The notes beneath the pieces are model-generated. The model was not told the DNA's origin and made no database searches. It saw nothing but the letters and a program-made list of their open reading frames with translations. Shown piece after piece: positions 49,080 through 57,368 of a DNA stretch of 64,000 bases. Source of the stretch: an uncultured Ruminiclostridium sp. (GTDB lineage Bacteria; Bacillota; Clostridia; Oscillospirales; Ruminococcaceae); NCBI GenBank assembly GCA_947594425.1, contig CANQED010000013.1, positions 16,140-80,139 on the forward strand, written 5' to 3'. Positions within the stretch are counted from its first letter, which is position 1. The number at the start of each line of letters is the position of its first letter. Position numbers and translations under genes: made by a program.

Positions 49080-50198
49080 ATGGATTCTAATCAGATAAGA
49101 AAAGAACTGGATGAGTTGATAGTGGAAACCGTGTCGTATGACCAGGATGCATTGCCAAAGCGTTTGTTATCATACTTGTCCATGTGGAAGTGGGGAAAGT
49201 ATGGTTGGGTTTCTCCTGCAAGTTTGATGTATACAGCAGCATGGCGAAAGTATTATTACCCAGATATTGACTGTTGCAAAATATGGGCATCGGATGAGAA
49301 TAATAAGCCGATTCCTGGTGGGTACAGTATTCGTTCCGAAGATGAGAGCATTAGTATACCTCTTTTAGCAAAGCACGATCTTTGCGAGGGTTTCTGCTCT
49401 CCCAATTCGGGAATGCAAGGTAGCCGTGCCATTGAGAAGATGCGTACACTCAAACGCTTAGACACTGATTTTGATTCCGCACAGAGGACACTTTTTGACC
49501 TTAAGCTATTTGCAAATATCATGAATGAAATCAACGATTTGCAGAGTCCAGAGCTACTGGAGTTGCTGAAGTATTTCATATGCACGGCGAAAGAAATCAA
49601 AGCACATAGGGATGAGGTAAATCTTACCCTTAACCAAGAAAGTGCAGCCTCGTTCGGGGTGTTGGATTTTTTGGCAGAGGTTCACGATCCTGAATTGACG
49701 AAGTGTGTTGTTGCGGCTTGTATGCAGGTCATTTTTGATAAGCATGGTATATCTATTTCGGGAGTCGATGATTACAAAACCGCCGCTGATGCACGGGCGG
49801 GGAAACCTGGGGATTTGACTGTTGAAAAAGACGGGAATCCATTACTGGCAATAGAGGTCAAAGATAAGACACAAAAAATTGACTGGAATAATATTGAAAG
49901 AGCCAAGAGGATAATCACAGCACATCCTGAGTTGAAGGGCTTTGTCTTCGTTCTTGAGAGCAGGGATGCCGCTACCAACCATTTGATTAATGAGATGGTC
50001 ACATCTTCCCAATTAGCCACAGGCGAAGGAAAGATAATATCAATCATGTCGCTATTCTCTTTGTATCAGTTGGTTTTACCAATTGAATCAGAGAATGCAA
50101 TTATTAACATTACAAGTAAGTTCATTACAATGGCTCCGGCGATTAAGCCAGAAACGAAGGAGAAATGGTTGGAAAAAATCGTTAATCAACCGCAGTAA
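49080..50198 (+). CDS. Type II restriction endonuclease, PD-(D/E)XK, possibly SacI-like family
   Basis: Immediately downstream of C5 methyltransferase; GDLTVEKDGNPLLAIEVKDK = D-(X)n-ExK; GYSIRSEDESISIPLLAKHDLCEGFCSPNSGMQGSRA resembles the SacI family. Confidence 0.7.
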   Translation: MDSNQIRKELDELIVETVSYDQDALPKRLLSYLSMWKWGKYGWVSPASLMYTAAWRKYYYPDIDCCKIWASDENNKPIPGGYSIRSEDESISIPLLAKHDLCEGFCSPNSGMQGSRAIEKMRTLKRLDTDFDSAQRTLFDLKLFANIMNEINDLQSPELLELLKYFICTAKEIKAHRDEVNLTLNQESAASFGVLDFLAEVHDPELTKCVVAACMQVIFDKHGISISGVDDYKTAADARAGKPGDLTVEKDGNPLLAIEVKDKTQKIDWNNIERAKRIITAHPELKGFVFVLESRDAATNHLINEMVTSSQLATGEGKIISIMSLFSLYQLVLPIESENAIINITSKFITMAPAIKPETKEKWLEKIVNQPQ

Positions 50199-50215
50199 TG
50201 AGAGGAGGTCGCAGG

Positions 50216-51691
50216 ATGAAGCGTATTTGCTTGGGAACAATGATTACGCTTTTATATCAGAGCCGTATGCGCAGTGCTGATAAAATCAAAACTGTATGCG
50301 GCGGAATTTTTGCGGCCTTCGGTCTTGACATTGATAATTTCAACAAGGAACTACCGAGCCATCTCAAGAGCGGACACGATCCGGCTCCCGGAGACTTAAT
50401 TGATGCTGCGAGAAATCTGTCCATTGAGGATATTGACAGAGGTTTCGAGAAGTATGTCCTTCCTCTGATCCACAATGAGAAGCACGAGGCGGTCTTCCGC
50501 GCAATCAAGGATATCCTGCGTGATGATACAACTATTTTAGGCACAACTGTTGTCGGGAAAATGGCTGGCTTTGAGAAGGATAACATTCTGAACTATGAGT
50601 CCTTTGATGAGTCGGCGCTTCTCGCTAATGTCGTTACCTACGCAATCATAAGCACCGAGAACGATAAACTCGGCGCAAACATCAGAGAAATCGGAACGGG
50701 ATACATAGACGGATTTGTGGGGACCGGCGAAAACATTTATTTTATCAGTCCTCTTGTCGACCAGGACCAGGTTTCCCCGTTAAAGCGGACTCTGAAGGAC
50801 CCGATGTTCGACCGCATCTTTAAGAAGGCAACGGATATGACGATATCCGGCATGAGCAATCCGTCCAAGGCCTGCGTTTTCTACATTGATCCGAACAACT
50901 GCAAATTCAGATTCCGTGATTTGAAAGACTTTATCATAAACAACATCGGCAGCTATGTTTTTTCACGGGCGCAGATAAAGCGAATAACCGAGATGACAAA
51001 AAACAATACCGCTGTGGGATCAAGGGCGATGTTAAAGTTCATGCAGAAATACGGAGCGGATGCCGGGAATGTTCTCGGTGAAATCCTGCTGTTCATTTTT
51101 ATGGAGCAGGAACTTGACGCGCCTAAAATCATGAGCAAAATCGAGCTTGACGAATATAATCGAGGCATTGTCAGCAAGAGCGATGGCATCCATCTCTTGT
51201 CGCTTGACCGTTCCGGCCAGCCTTTCCATCAGCTTGTTTTCGGCGCATCGGATATTGTGGGAGACCTGTCGGCTGCTGTTGACCGGGCTTTCGATAAAAT
51301 CATAAAGATCGAAGCTCATGGGGATGACGAATTGCGGATGGTGGAAAGCACTACACAGTGGACGATTTACGATCCTGATGCAACGCAGTATATGGTTGAA
51401 CTGATGCGTCCTCAAAAGGGCGGCACTTACAAGCCGGACATGGCATTCGGCGCATTTCTCGGTTATACAATTCAACTTGACAAGCCGGAAGCGGATAGCC
51501 AGAAATACAGAACCGCTGTCAAGAATCAGCTTATAAAGGATATCGCCGCAGTTCAGTCTCACATCACAGACCTTATTGTGCAAAACGGTTTAAGCGGGTA
51601 CAGTTTCTATTTCTATGTACTGCCGTTCAATGATGCCCCTAATGAAAAAGTCAGTATCGTTAACGAGCTATTGACAGGGGGTGTTGTCTAA
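50216..51691 (+). CDS. Hachiman HamA-like (DUF1837-type) protein, ~491 aa with extended N-terminus
   Basis: GEILLFIFMEQELDAPKIMSKIELDEYNRGIVSKSDGIHLLSLDRSGQPFHQLVFGASDIVGDLSAAVDRAFDKI resembles DUF1837; followed directly by SF2 helicase; RBS AGGAGG before 50216. Confidence 0.7.
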   Translation: MKRICLGTMITLLYQSRMRSADKIKTVCGGIFAAFGLDIDNFNKELPSHLKSGHDPAPGDLIDAARNLSIEDIDRGFEKYVLPLIHNEKHEAVFRAIKDILRDDTTILGTTVVGKMAGFEKDNILNYESFDESALLANVVTYAIISTENDKLGANIREIGTGYIDGFVGTGENIYFISPLVDQDQVSPLKRTLKDPMFDRIFKKATDMTISGMSNPSKACVFYIDPNNCKFRFRDLKDFIINNIGSYVFSRAQIKRITEMTKNNTAVGSRAMLKFMQKYGADAGNVLGEILLFIFMEQELDAPKIMSKIELDEYNRGIVSKSDGIHLLSLDRSGQPFHQLVFGASDIVGDLSAAVDRAFDKIIKIEAHGDDELRMVESTTQWTIYDPDATQYMVELMRPQKGGTYKPDMAFGAFLGYTIQLDKPEADSQKYRTAVKNQLIKDIAAVQSHITDLIVQNGLSGYSFYFYVLPFNDAPNEKVSIVNELLTGGVV

Positions 51692-54310
51692 TTGATTCAG
51701 ATTCCAAGAAACGCCACTCTTGCGGAAGCGTTATATCGTGATATAGACAAGGACGCATATCTTCAGGAAATTTACGGGGATTTGCTTTATAACTATTCCA
51801 TTAAACTATTCGGTTCAGGGCGTAAACCGAGAGAAATTAACATCAAGGATGCATTGCGGTTTTCTGACCTGCTGTCTAAATCGGCATATATTCCGACCGC
51901 TGATAGAGACAGGCTGTGGGGACAGGAAATAGCTATATTACTGCGCCTTTTATACCCGCAGAACGAGACAGTGAGATATTATCTTGGTTCATCACTTTCC
52001 GCTGTCGGTAATTTTCGCGGGCTTTACTCAAAGGCAGTAGGCGAATATATCAGTACCGACCTGCTCGATCAGATTTTTTATGAATACGATAAGGACGAAC
52101 ACAAGATTCCTGGGAAGGATGAAGAATACTTTTTTCACGATCAGATGATTGTCTATCGCGGGATGGATAAGAAGTTCTTCAGCTATTCCGGTCCCACTTC
52201 GATGGGAAAATCGTTTGTGGTGCAGACCTATGTGCAGGAGCAGGTAAAGAACGGCTCTACAGAAAATTACGCAATCCTTGTGCCTACAAAGGCTTTGATA
52301 AACGAGGTCAAGAGCAACCTGATAGGCGCATTGCAGGAGGTCTTGAAAGAGAAAAATTACCGTGTCGTAACCGCCGCCGGGGATTTGGTTTTACAGCAGG
52401 ATCATCATTTCATTTTTGTGATGACGCCTGAACGCCTGCACCATATGATGATTGAACGGGAAAACATCCACATCGATTTTCTCTTTATTGATGAGGCACA
52501 TAAAATCTCCGCTCGCGGCGGCAGAAGCACATACTATTTCAAGGTAATGACTCAACTGCGAAAAATGCAGCAGCTTCCTACGATTGTACTGGCTTCTCCA
52601 AATATTCCGAATCCGGAAGTATATCTGAGAATTATACCGGGCGGCGAGTTTGGCGAGATGAACAGGTTGGCATCTCGGTTCGCTCCTGTTTGCCAGTTCA
52701 AGTATTACTTGGATATCCCTTCCCGGAAAGGTTACTTCTTTAATGACTATACAAAAGAGCGTGAACTGTGCTATACAATCCCAGAGGGAAGCAAGCTAAG
52801 TGATATTGTCAGAATCGTTGGAAAGGACGGACAGAGCCTTGTATATTGCAGTTCGAGAAGGTCTGTCCTGGAAAACGCAGTAAGATATGCCAGCAACTTC
52901 GATCCTAAAAATGACGATAAGCTGAATGCATTGGCCGCGGAAATAAAATCGGAAGTGCATGACGATTGCTATCTTGCCGATCTTATTGTGCGTGGCGTTG
53001 CTTATCATGTGGGATACCTTCCTGCGAATATCAGACTGCGTATAGAGCGCAGCTTTGAAAATGGTGATTTGAGAACCATCTTTTGCACGAGTACATTGAT
53101 TGAAGGAGTTAATCTTCCTGCGGACAATCTTTTTATTACAAGCTACAGAAACGGTCCCAGCAATATGGATGAGGTTGAATTCAAGAACCTCATCGGTCGT
53201 GTTGGACGTATAAAATATAACCTTTATGGAAATGTAGTCCTCGTGCGAGAGGATGATAAGCTGAAGGAAGATCAGTATACAAAGCTGTTGAAGTCGGACG
53301 TCCCACCACAGGAATTGTCCATAGATATAAAATCCAATGCGAAATATATGGATGCGCTTGTCCGCGACCTTGCTGACGGCGATATTGAAATGAGTTCCTG
53401 CCATGACGCTGCTACTGAAACCGACTTTGAAGCCTTGCGAAAATTCGGCCTTATTTATACGCGAGACTTGGCAACGGGAGATGTTACTCCTGTGACGGAG
53501 ACTTTTGAAAGATATGTCGATGACAAGCAGAAGAAACGCATCCTGGACAACTTCCCTGTTGATCGGACAAGCGATGATATTACGCTTTCATATGACCAAG
53601 CGGAGAGTCTGCGTGAAGCAATCGCTAACGGACTCGCTTACCCGGAATTGACTGGCGAGGACGATGAGGTAGACTTTGAAAAACTCGTTGCATTCATGAT
53701 GGAATTGCGAAGGCTGTTCAAATGGGACATCTACGAGAAACAAACCATAGGAAAACCTGGAACGCAGAGACTTGATTCGGTTATCAGATGGTACTCGACC
53801 ATTCTTCTCCGTTGGATTCGCGGCAACGGTCTGCGTACCCTTGTGGGGAGTGCCGTGAGATATAAGGAGAACAATCCCGAAACGGGTGTCTGGTCAGGAC
53901 AGTTTAAGGTAGCGGAACGCTACAATCCGAAGTCAAAATACCATAAAAACCTCGTGATTGCTGAATCATTGAGCGTCATTGAAAATGTACTGTTATTCAG
54001 CATTTCAAACTATTTCAGAAAGGTCTCTATGGAGTATAAGGCATTCCATCAGGTTGACCATTTTGACAATGACTGGTATGAATATGTTGAATACGGAACA
54101 ACAAACCCGGATACGATATTCCTCCAACAGAACGGCTTTTCAAGAGAAGCGTCAATATTCATACAAACGCCATCAAACTATAACAAATATGTGACCGAGG
54201 TTGATGGCGAGAAGAAAACCAGACGCAGTATTCTCGAATGCGGTAATATCGGAGTAGAAACCGAAGCACAAGACATACAATTTAACATTCCTGAACTATT
54301 CGTGGATTAA
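51692..54310 (+). CDS. SF2 DEAD/DEAH-box helicase, HamB-like (TTG start)
   Basis: YSGPTSMGKSFVVQTYV (motif I), LFIDEAHKIS (II), STLIEGVNLPADNLFI, NLIGRVGRIKYN (VI); abuts HamA-like gene. Confidence 0.85.
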   Translation: MIQIPRNATLAEALYRDIDKDAYLQEIYGDLLYNYSIKLFGSGRKPREINIKDALRFSDLLSKSAYIPTADRDRLWGQEIAILLRLLYPQNETVRYYLGSSLSAVGNFRGLYSKAVGEYISTDLLDQIFYEYDKDEHKIPGKDEEYFFHDQMIVYRGMDKKFFSYSGPTSMGKSFVVQTYVQEQVKNGSTENYAILVPTKALINEVKSNLIGALQEVLKEKNYRVVTAAGDLVLQQDHHFIFVMTPERLHHMMIERENIHIDFLFIDEAHKISARGGRSTYYFKVMTQLRKMQQLPTIVLASPNIPNPEVYLRIIPGGEFGEMNRLASRFAPVCQFKYYLDIPSRKGYFFNDYTKERELCYTIPEGSKLSDIVRIVGKDGQSLVYCSSRRSVLENAVRYASNFDPKNDDKLNALAAEIKSEVHDDCYLADLIVRGVAYHVGYLPANIRLRIERSFENGDLRTIFCTSTLIEGVNLPADNLFITSYRNGPSNMDEVEFKNLIGRVGRIKYNLYGNVVLVREDDKLKEDQYTKLLKSDVPPQELSIDIKSNAKYMDALVRDLADGDIEMSSCHDAATETDFEALRKFGLIYTRDLATGDVTPVTETFERYVDDKQKKRILDNFPVDRTSDDITLSYDQAESLREAIANGLAYPELTGEDDEVDFEKLVAFMMELRRLFKWDIYEKQTIGKPGTQRLDSVIRWYSTILLRWIRGNGLRTLVGSAVRYKENNPETGVWSGQFKVAERYNPKSKYHKNLVIAESLSVIENVLLFSISNYFRKVSMEYKAFHQVDHFDNDWYEYVEYGTTNPDTIFLQQNGFSREASIFIQTPSNYNKYVTEVDGEKKTRRSILECGNIGVETEAQDIQFNIPELFVD

Positions 54311-54321
54311 ATCCACCTGAC

Positions 54322-54353
54322 GGCCTCCTGCCATGTGCGGGAGGTCTTTTTTT
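54322..54353 (+). terminator. Intrinsic terminator of helicase operon
   Basis: GGCCTCCTGC-CATGT-GCGGGAGGTC followed by TTTTTTT. Confidence 0.88.
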
Positions 54354-54391
54354 ATGCCTTTTTTCAGAAAAAAGCATTTTCCCAATCCTCT

Positions 54392-54416
54392 CCCAAATCC
54401 TCCCCAACTCCCTCCC
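54392..54416 (-). other. Putative G-quadruplex motif on minus strand
   Basis: Minus strand GGG-A-GGG-AGTT-GGGG-AGGATTT-GGG (loops 1,4,7), part of a degenerate TCCCAA/TCCTCC repeat. Confidence 0.5.
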
Positions 54417-54442
54417 AAGTGAGCTTATTTAAGTCGCCATCG

Positions 54443-54490
54443 CCTTTGAATAAAATGAAATTAGCCTTAGAAACAAGGCAATTTCAAAGG
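54443..54490 (+). promoter_or_regulatory. Hairpin overlapping the ribosome-binding region of the 46-aa gene
   Basis: CCTTTGAA (54443-54450) / TTCAAAGG (54483-54490) with inner GCCTT/AAGGC, 18 nt before ATG 54508. Confidence 0.5.
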
Positions 54491-54507
54491 AAAGCGAGGT
54501 GACATAA

Positions 54508-54648
54508 ATGGCGAAAAACGGCAAGCAAACTTCAAAGGCTGTTGCTTCTAAAGCAAGCAAAATTTTGAAGGATGGACGCTACGGTAAAGACTCAAAGTCC
54601 GTTGCCGGAAGTGCCTTGGCTCAGACCAAGCCGGGGAAGAAAAAGTAA
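54508..54648 (+). CDS. Small basic 46-aa protein (not in supplied ORF track)
   Basis: MAKNGKQTSKAVASKASKILKDGRYGKDSKSVAGSALAQTKPGKKK; RBS-like GAGGTGA upstream; resembles small Lys/Ser/Ala-rich proteins seen on mobile elements. Confidence 0.65.
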   Translation: MAKNGKQTSKAVASKASKILKDGRYGKDSKSVAGSALAQTKPGKKK

Positions 54649-54751
54649 GGTCACTCTTTGATGGGCGGTGACAGATTAACCAATCAGCCCGCCCATCCCC
54701 TTCGGGGGAAAACTCCAAATCAAATCTCTTAGTCCGAATAGCGCTATAAGG

Positions 54752-54895
54752 ACGGAGGGATGCATAAGAGTTCGGAACGCAGCGATAACGGCTGTGTTTG
54801 GAACGAAGATGCTCCCACCGTAGTTTCGTGCGCCTTTTTTCGGCTATCGGAGCCTGTGGTCATCTTCAACCGCAGGCTCTTTTGTGTCCCTCCGT
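54752..54895 (+). ncRNA. Candidate multi-branched structured RNA / leader
   Basis: Closing stem ACGGAGGGA/TCCCTCCGT enclosing hairpins ACGCAGC/GCTGTGT, ACGAA/TTCGT and GAGCCTGTGGT/ACCGCAGGCTC, upstream of ATG 54922. Confidence 0.5.
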
Positions 54896-54921
54896 ACCGC
54901 TCGGACGGAAAGGACACTGCA

Positions 54922-55536
54922 ATGAAGAACAACGATTCAAAGAAACGCAAGAGCGGGTTTAATCCCAACCGTACCTGTTATCTCACGGCGGACGGCAAGT
55001 ATTACTGCTACGAACGCTGGGATGATGACGCAAAGTGTGTGGTTACGCAGAGACTTGAGGTCGGCAAAGACCTGTCGCTCGAACTGACCATCATGCTTGA
55101 TGAGTCCGATCACGACATGGATCTGCAGGACCGCTATGAGAACGAACTGCGCGATCCTCTGTTTGATGCCAAGGTCAACAGCTACAAGGCCGATCCCGAC
55201 AACGAGGATGCGGTCGATCCCTGGGACACGCTTGCCGACAAGAGTGGCAGCCCGGAAGATGCGATGTTTGCCGAGCCGGAGCCGGAGAATCCCCAGGTAG
55301 CGCAGGTGCGTCGCGTTATTGATGAGGAATGCACCGAGTCACAGCAGGACTTCTTCTTCGAGCATTTCGGCGAGGGTACGCAGCTTGAGGAGATGCGCCA
55401 GGCTGAAGCCGAGCAGACGGGCAAGCTGCCTTCCTCCGCAGCGATGACGAACCGCAAGAACAAGATTATCGACAAGGTGGCTAAGTCTTTCGGGGTCGAG
55501 CGTGTGAAACGCCACAAGTACCCGAAGAAGGACTGA
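54922..55536 (+). CDS. Phage-type conserved protein, sigma-factor-like C-terminal region possible
   Basis: MKNNDSKKRKSGFNPNRTCYLTADGKYYCYERWDDDAKCVVTQRLEVGKDLSLELTIML...; internal Met after structured leader. Confidence 0.65.
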   Translation: MKNNDSKKRKSGFNPNRTCYLTADGKYYCYERWDDDAKCVVTQRLEVGKDLSLELTIMLDESDHDMDLQDRYENELRDPLFDAKVNSYKADPDNEDAVDPWDTLADKSGSPEDAMFAEPEPENPQVAQVRRVIDEECTESQQDFFFEHFGEGTQLEEMRQAEAEQTGKLPSSAAMTNRKNKIIDKVAKSFGVERVKRHKYPKKD

Positions 55537-55594
55537 GCCGTGAGCGGCTGCAGATACGGCGGTCGGAGTCCTCCCTGGCCGCACCTCTTCGGAG

Positions 55595-55619
55595 GGTTGA
55601 ATTTCCCGGTAGTGAGTGA
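55595..55619 (+). repeat. 25-bp intergenic repeat, copy 1
   Basis: GGTTGAATTTCCCGGTAGTGAGTGA; 22/25 identical to copy at 57328. Confidence 0.7.
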
Positions 55620-55677
55620 GGAAGGAAATACATCCATCCTCCGCAGCAATGCAGATCAGGAACAGGAGGACGAACCT

Positions 55678-55881
55678 ATGAGATTAAAACACAAAGTACG
55701 AATCAATATCGCCGACAAAAGCGGCAAAAAGCAGGAAGTCCTGCAGAGCGAACACAGGAGCATTCCGAAAAGGCTGCTCACCTTTCTCTTCGGAGAATTT
55801 TGCGAGGTTCTCGTGCTGACGCCGGGTGAAACCGTGCAGGGAATCGAGATCAAGGAAATGCGGGGTGACGGCAATGAGTGA
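55678..55881 (+). CDS. Small phage-associated protein (67 aa)
   Basis: MRLKHKVRINIADKSGKKQEVLQSEHRSIPKRLLTFLFGEFCEVLVLTPGETVQGIEIKEMRGDGNE; GGAGGA RBS; overlaps next gene. Confidence 0.7.
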   Translation: MRLKHKVRINIADKSGKKQEVLQSEHRSIPKRLLTFLFGEFCEVLVLTPGETVQGIEIKEMRGDGNE

Positions 55882-57313
55882 AAACATCGAACTGATGATG
55901 CCTATCAAGGCTGCTCCGTATGACCACCAGAAAAAGGCGTTTGCCTTTGCCTGCGACAAGTTCGGCGTATTTGACGAGCGCCTTAAAAGTCGAGGCACGG
56001 CTCTTCTGATGGAAATGGGTACCGGCAAAACAATCGTGAGCATTGCCGTGGCGGGATGTATGTACCAATACGGCAAGGTCAACCGTGTGCTGGTGGTCGC
56101 GCCGCTTTCCATCCTTGGCGTCTGGCAGGAGGAATTCGAGAAGTTCGCTGACTTCCCATATTCGCTGACCATCCTTAAAGGTACATCGGCAAAGAAAAAA
56201 GAGCAGCTGACCAAGCTGCCGGACGAGGGTTTGCAGGTCGTGGTCGTGAATTACGAATCGGCGTGGCGGCTCGAAAAGGAACTGCTGGCTTACAACGCCG
56301 ACCTGGTGATTGCGGACGAGGCGCACAAGCTGAAGGAGAACCGTACCTCCCAGAGCAAGGGGATGCACCACATCGGAGATAAGGCAAAATACAAGCTACT
56401 CCTCACGGGTACGGTCATCACGAATCGCGAACTGGATGTGTTCTCGCAGTACCGATTCCTTAATCCGCAGATATTCGGAACATCGTTCTATGCCTTCCGC
56501 AACCAGTATTTTGACATGGGCGGCTATGGCAACCACACGCCGATTTTCCGTAAATGGATGACCGATGATTTTCTGCGGAAGCTCCACTCCGTGGCGTTCC
56601 GCGTGACAAAAGCGGAGTGCCTTGACCTTCCGGCGATCACTGAGGAAGTCCGTACCGTGGACTTGGAGAAGGACGCCATAAAACTGTATGACAGCATCGA
56701 GGACGAAAGCTACGCCGAACTGGACGAGTCGGAAGTCACCACGGCAAACATCCTCACAAGGCTCCTGCGCCTTTCGCAGATCACGGGCGGTCATCTTACC
56801 GATGACGATGGTGTGGTCAATACCGTGAGCCGTGCCAAGTTGGATGCGCTTTCCGACATTATTGACTCAGCTATGGCCGAGGATAAGAAGCTCGTCATCA
56901 TGGCTCGTTTCGTGCCCGAACTGGACGATATCCAGGAGCTTCTTGAAAAGAAAAAAATCGGCTATGCCGTGGTTCGCGGCGGCGTGAAGGACCGAGACAA
57001 TGAAATCCACCGTTTTCAGTATGACGATAAGTGCCGTGTCTTTGTGGGACAGATTGCGGCTGCCGGACTCGGCATCACGCTCACGGCGGCATCCACAATG
57101 GTCTTTTATTCCCTCGACTATAGCATGAGCAATTTCGAGCAGGCGAAGGCTCGTATCCACAGAGCGGGACAGAAAGAGAACTGCCATTACATCTACCTCG
57201 TGTGCAGGGGTACGGTCGACCGCAAGGTCTTATACGCGCTCCGGCAGAAAATGAACCTCGCAAAAATACTCGTGGATGATTACCGCAAGGGCAGGAATCC
57301 CTTTAAGAACTGA
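55874..57313 (+). CDS. SNF2-family DEAD/DEAH helicase (phage replication module)
   Basis: LLMEMGTGKTIVSIAVAG (I), VIADEAHKLKE (II), LLLTGTVITN (III), QAKARIHRAGQKENCHYIYLV (VI). Confidence 0.93.
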   Translation: MSENIELMMPIKAAPYDHQKKAFAFACDKFGVFDERLKSRGTALLMEMGTGKTIVSIAVAGCMYQYGKVNRVLVVAPLSILGVWQEEFEKFADFPYSLTILKGTSAKKKEQLTKLPDEGLQVVVVNYESAWRLEKELLAYNADLVIADEAHKLKENRTSQSKGMHHIGDKAKYKLLLTGTVITNRELDVFSQYRFLNPQIFGTSFYAFRNQYFDMGGYGNHTPIFRKWMTDDFLRKLHSVAFRVTKAECLDLPAITEEVRTVDLEKDAIKLYDSIEDESYAELDESEVTTANILTRLLRLSQITGGHLTDDDGVVNTVSRAKLDALSDIIDSAMAEDKKLVIMARFVPELDDIQELLEKKKIGYAVVRGGVKDRDNEIHRFQYDDKCRVFVGQIAAAGLGITLTAASTMVFYSLDYSMSNFEQAKARIHRAGQKENCHYIYLVCRGTVDRKVLYALRQKMNLAKILVDDYRKGRNPFKN

Positions 57314-57356
57314 CCTTTCACACAGGGGGTTGAATTCCTCGGTAGTAAGTGAAAGG
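57314..57356 (+). promoter_or_regulatory. Hairpin partly sequestering RBS of 57369 gene; contains repeat copy 2
   Basis: CCTTTCAC (57314-57321) / GTGAAAGG (57349-57356) overlapping AAAGGAGGT; internal GGTTGAATTCCTCGGTAGTAAGTGA. Confidence 0.5.
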
Positions 57357-57368
57357 AGGTAGTCACCG

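Noticed and set aside
54760-54921. N-terminal extension of the 54760-55536 ORF
   Set aside because: Overlaps a palindromic multi-hairpin region; Met at 54922 is a better start.
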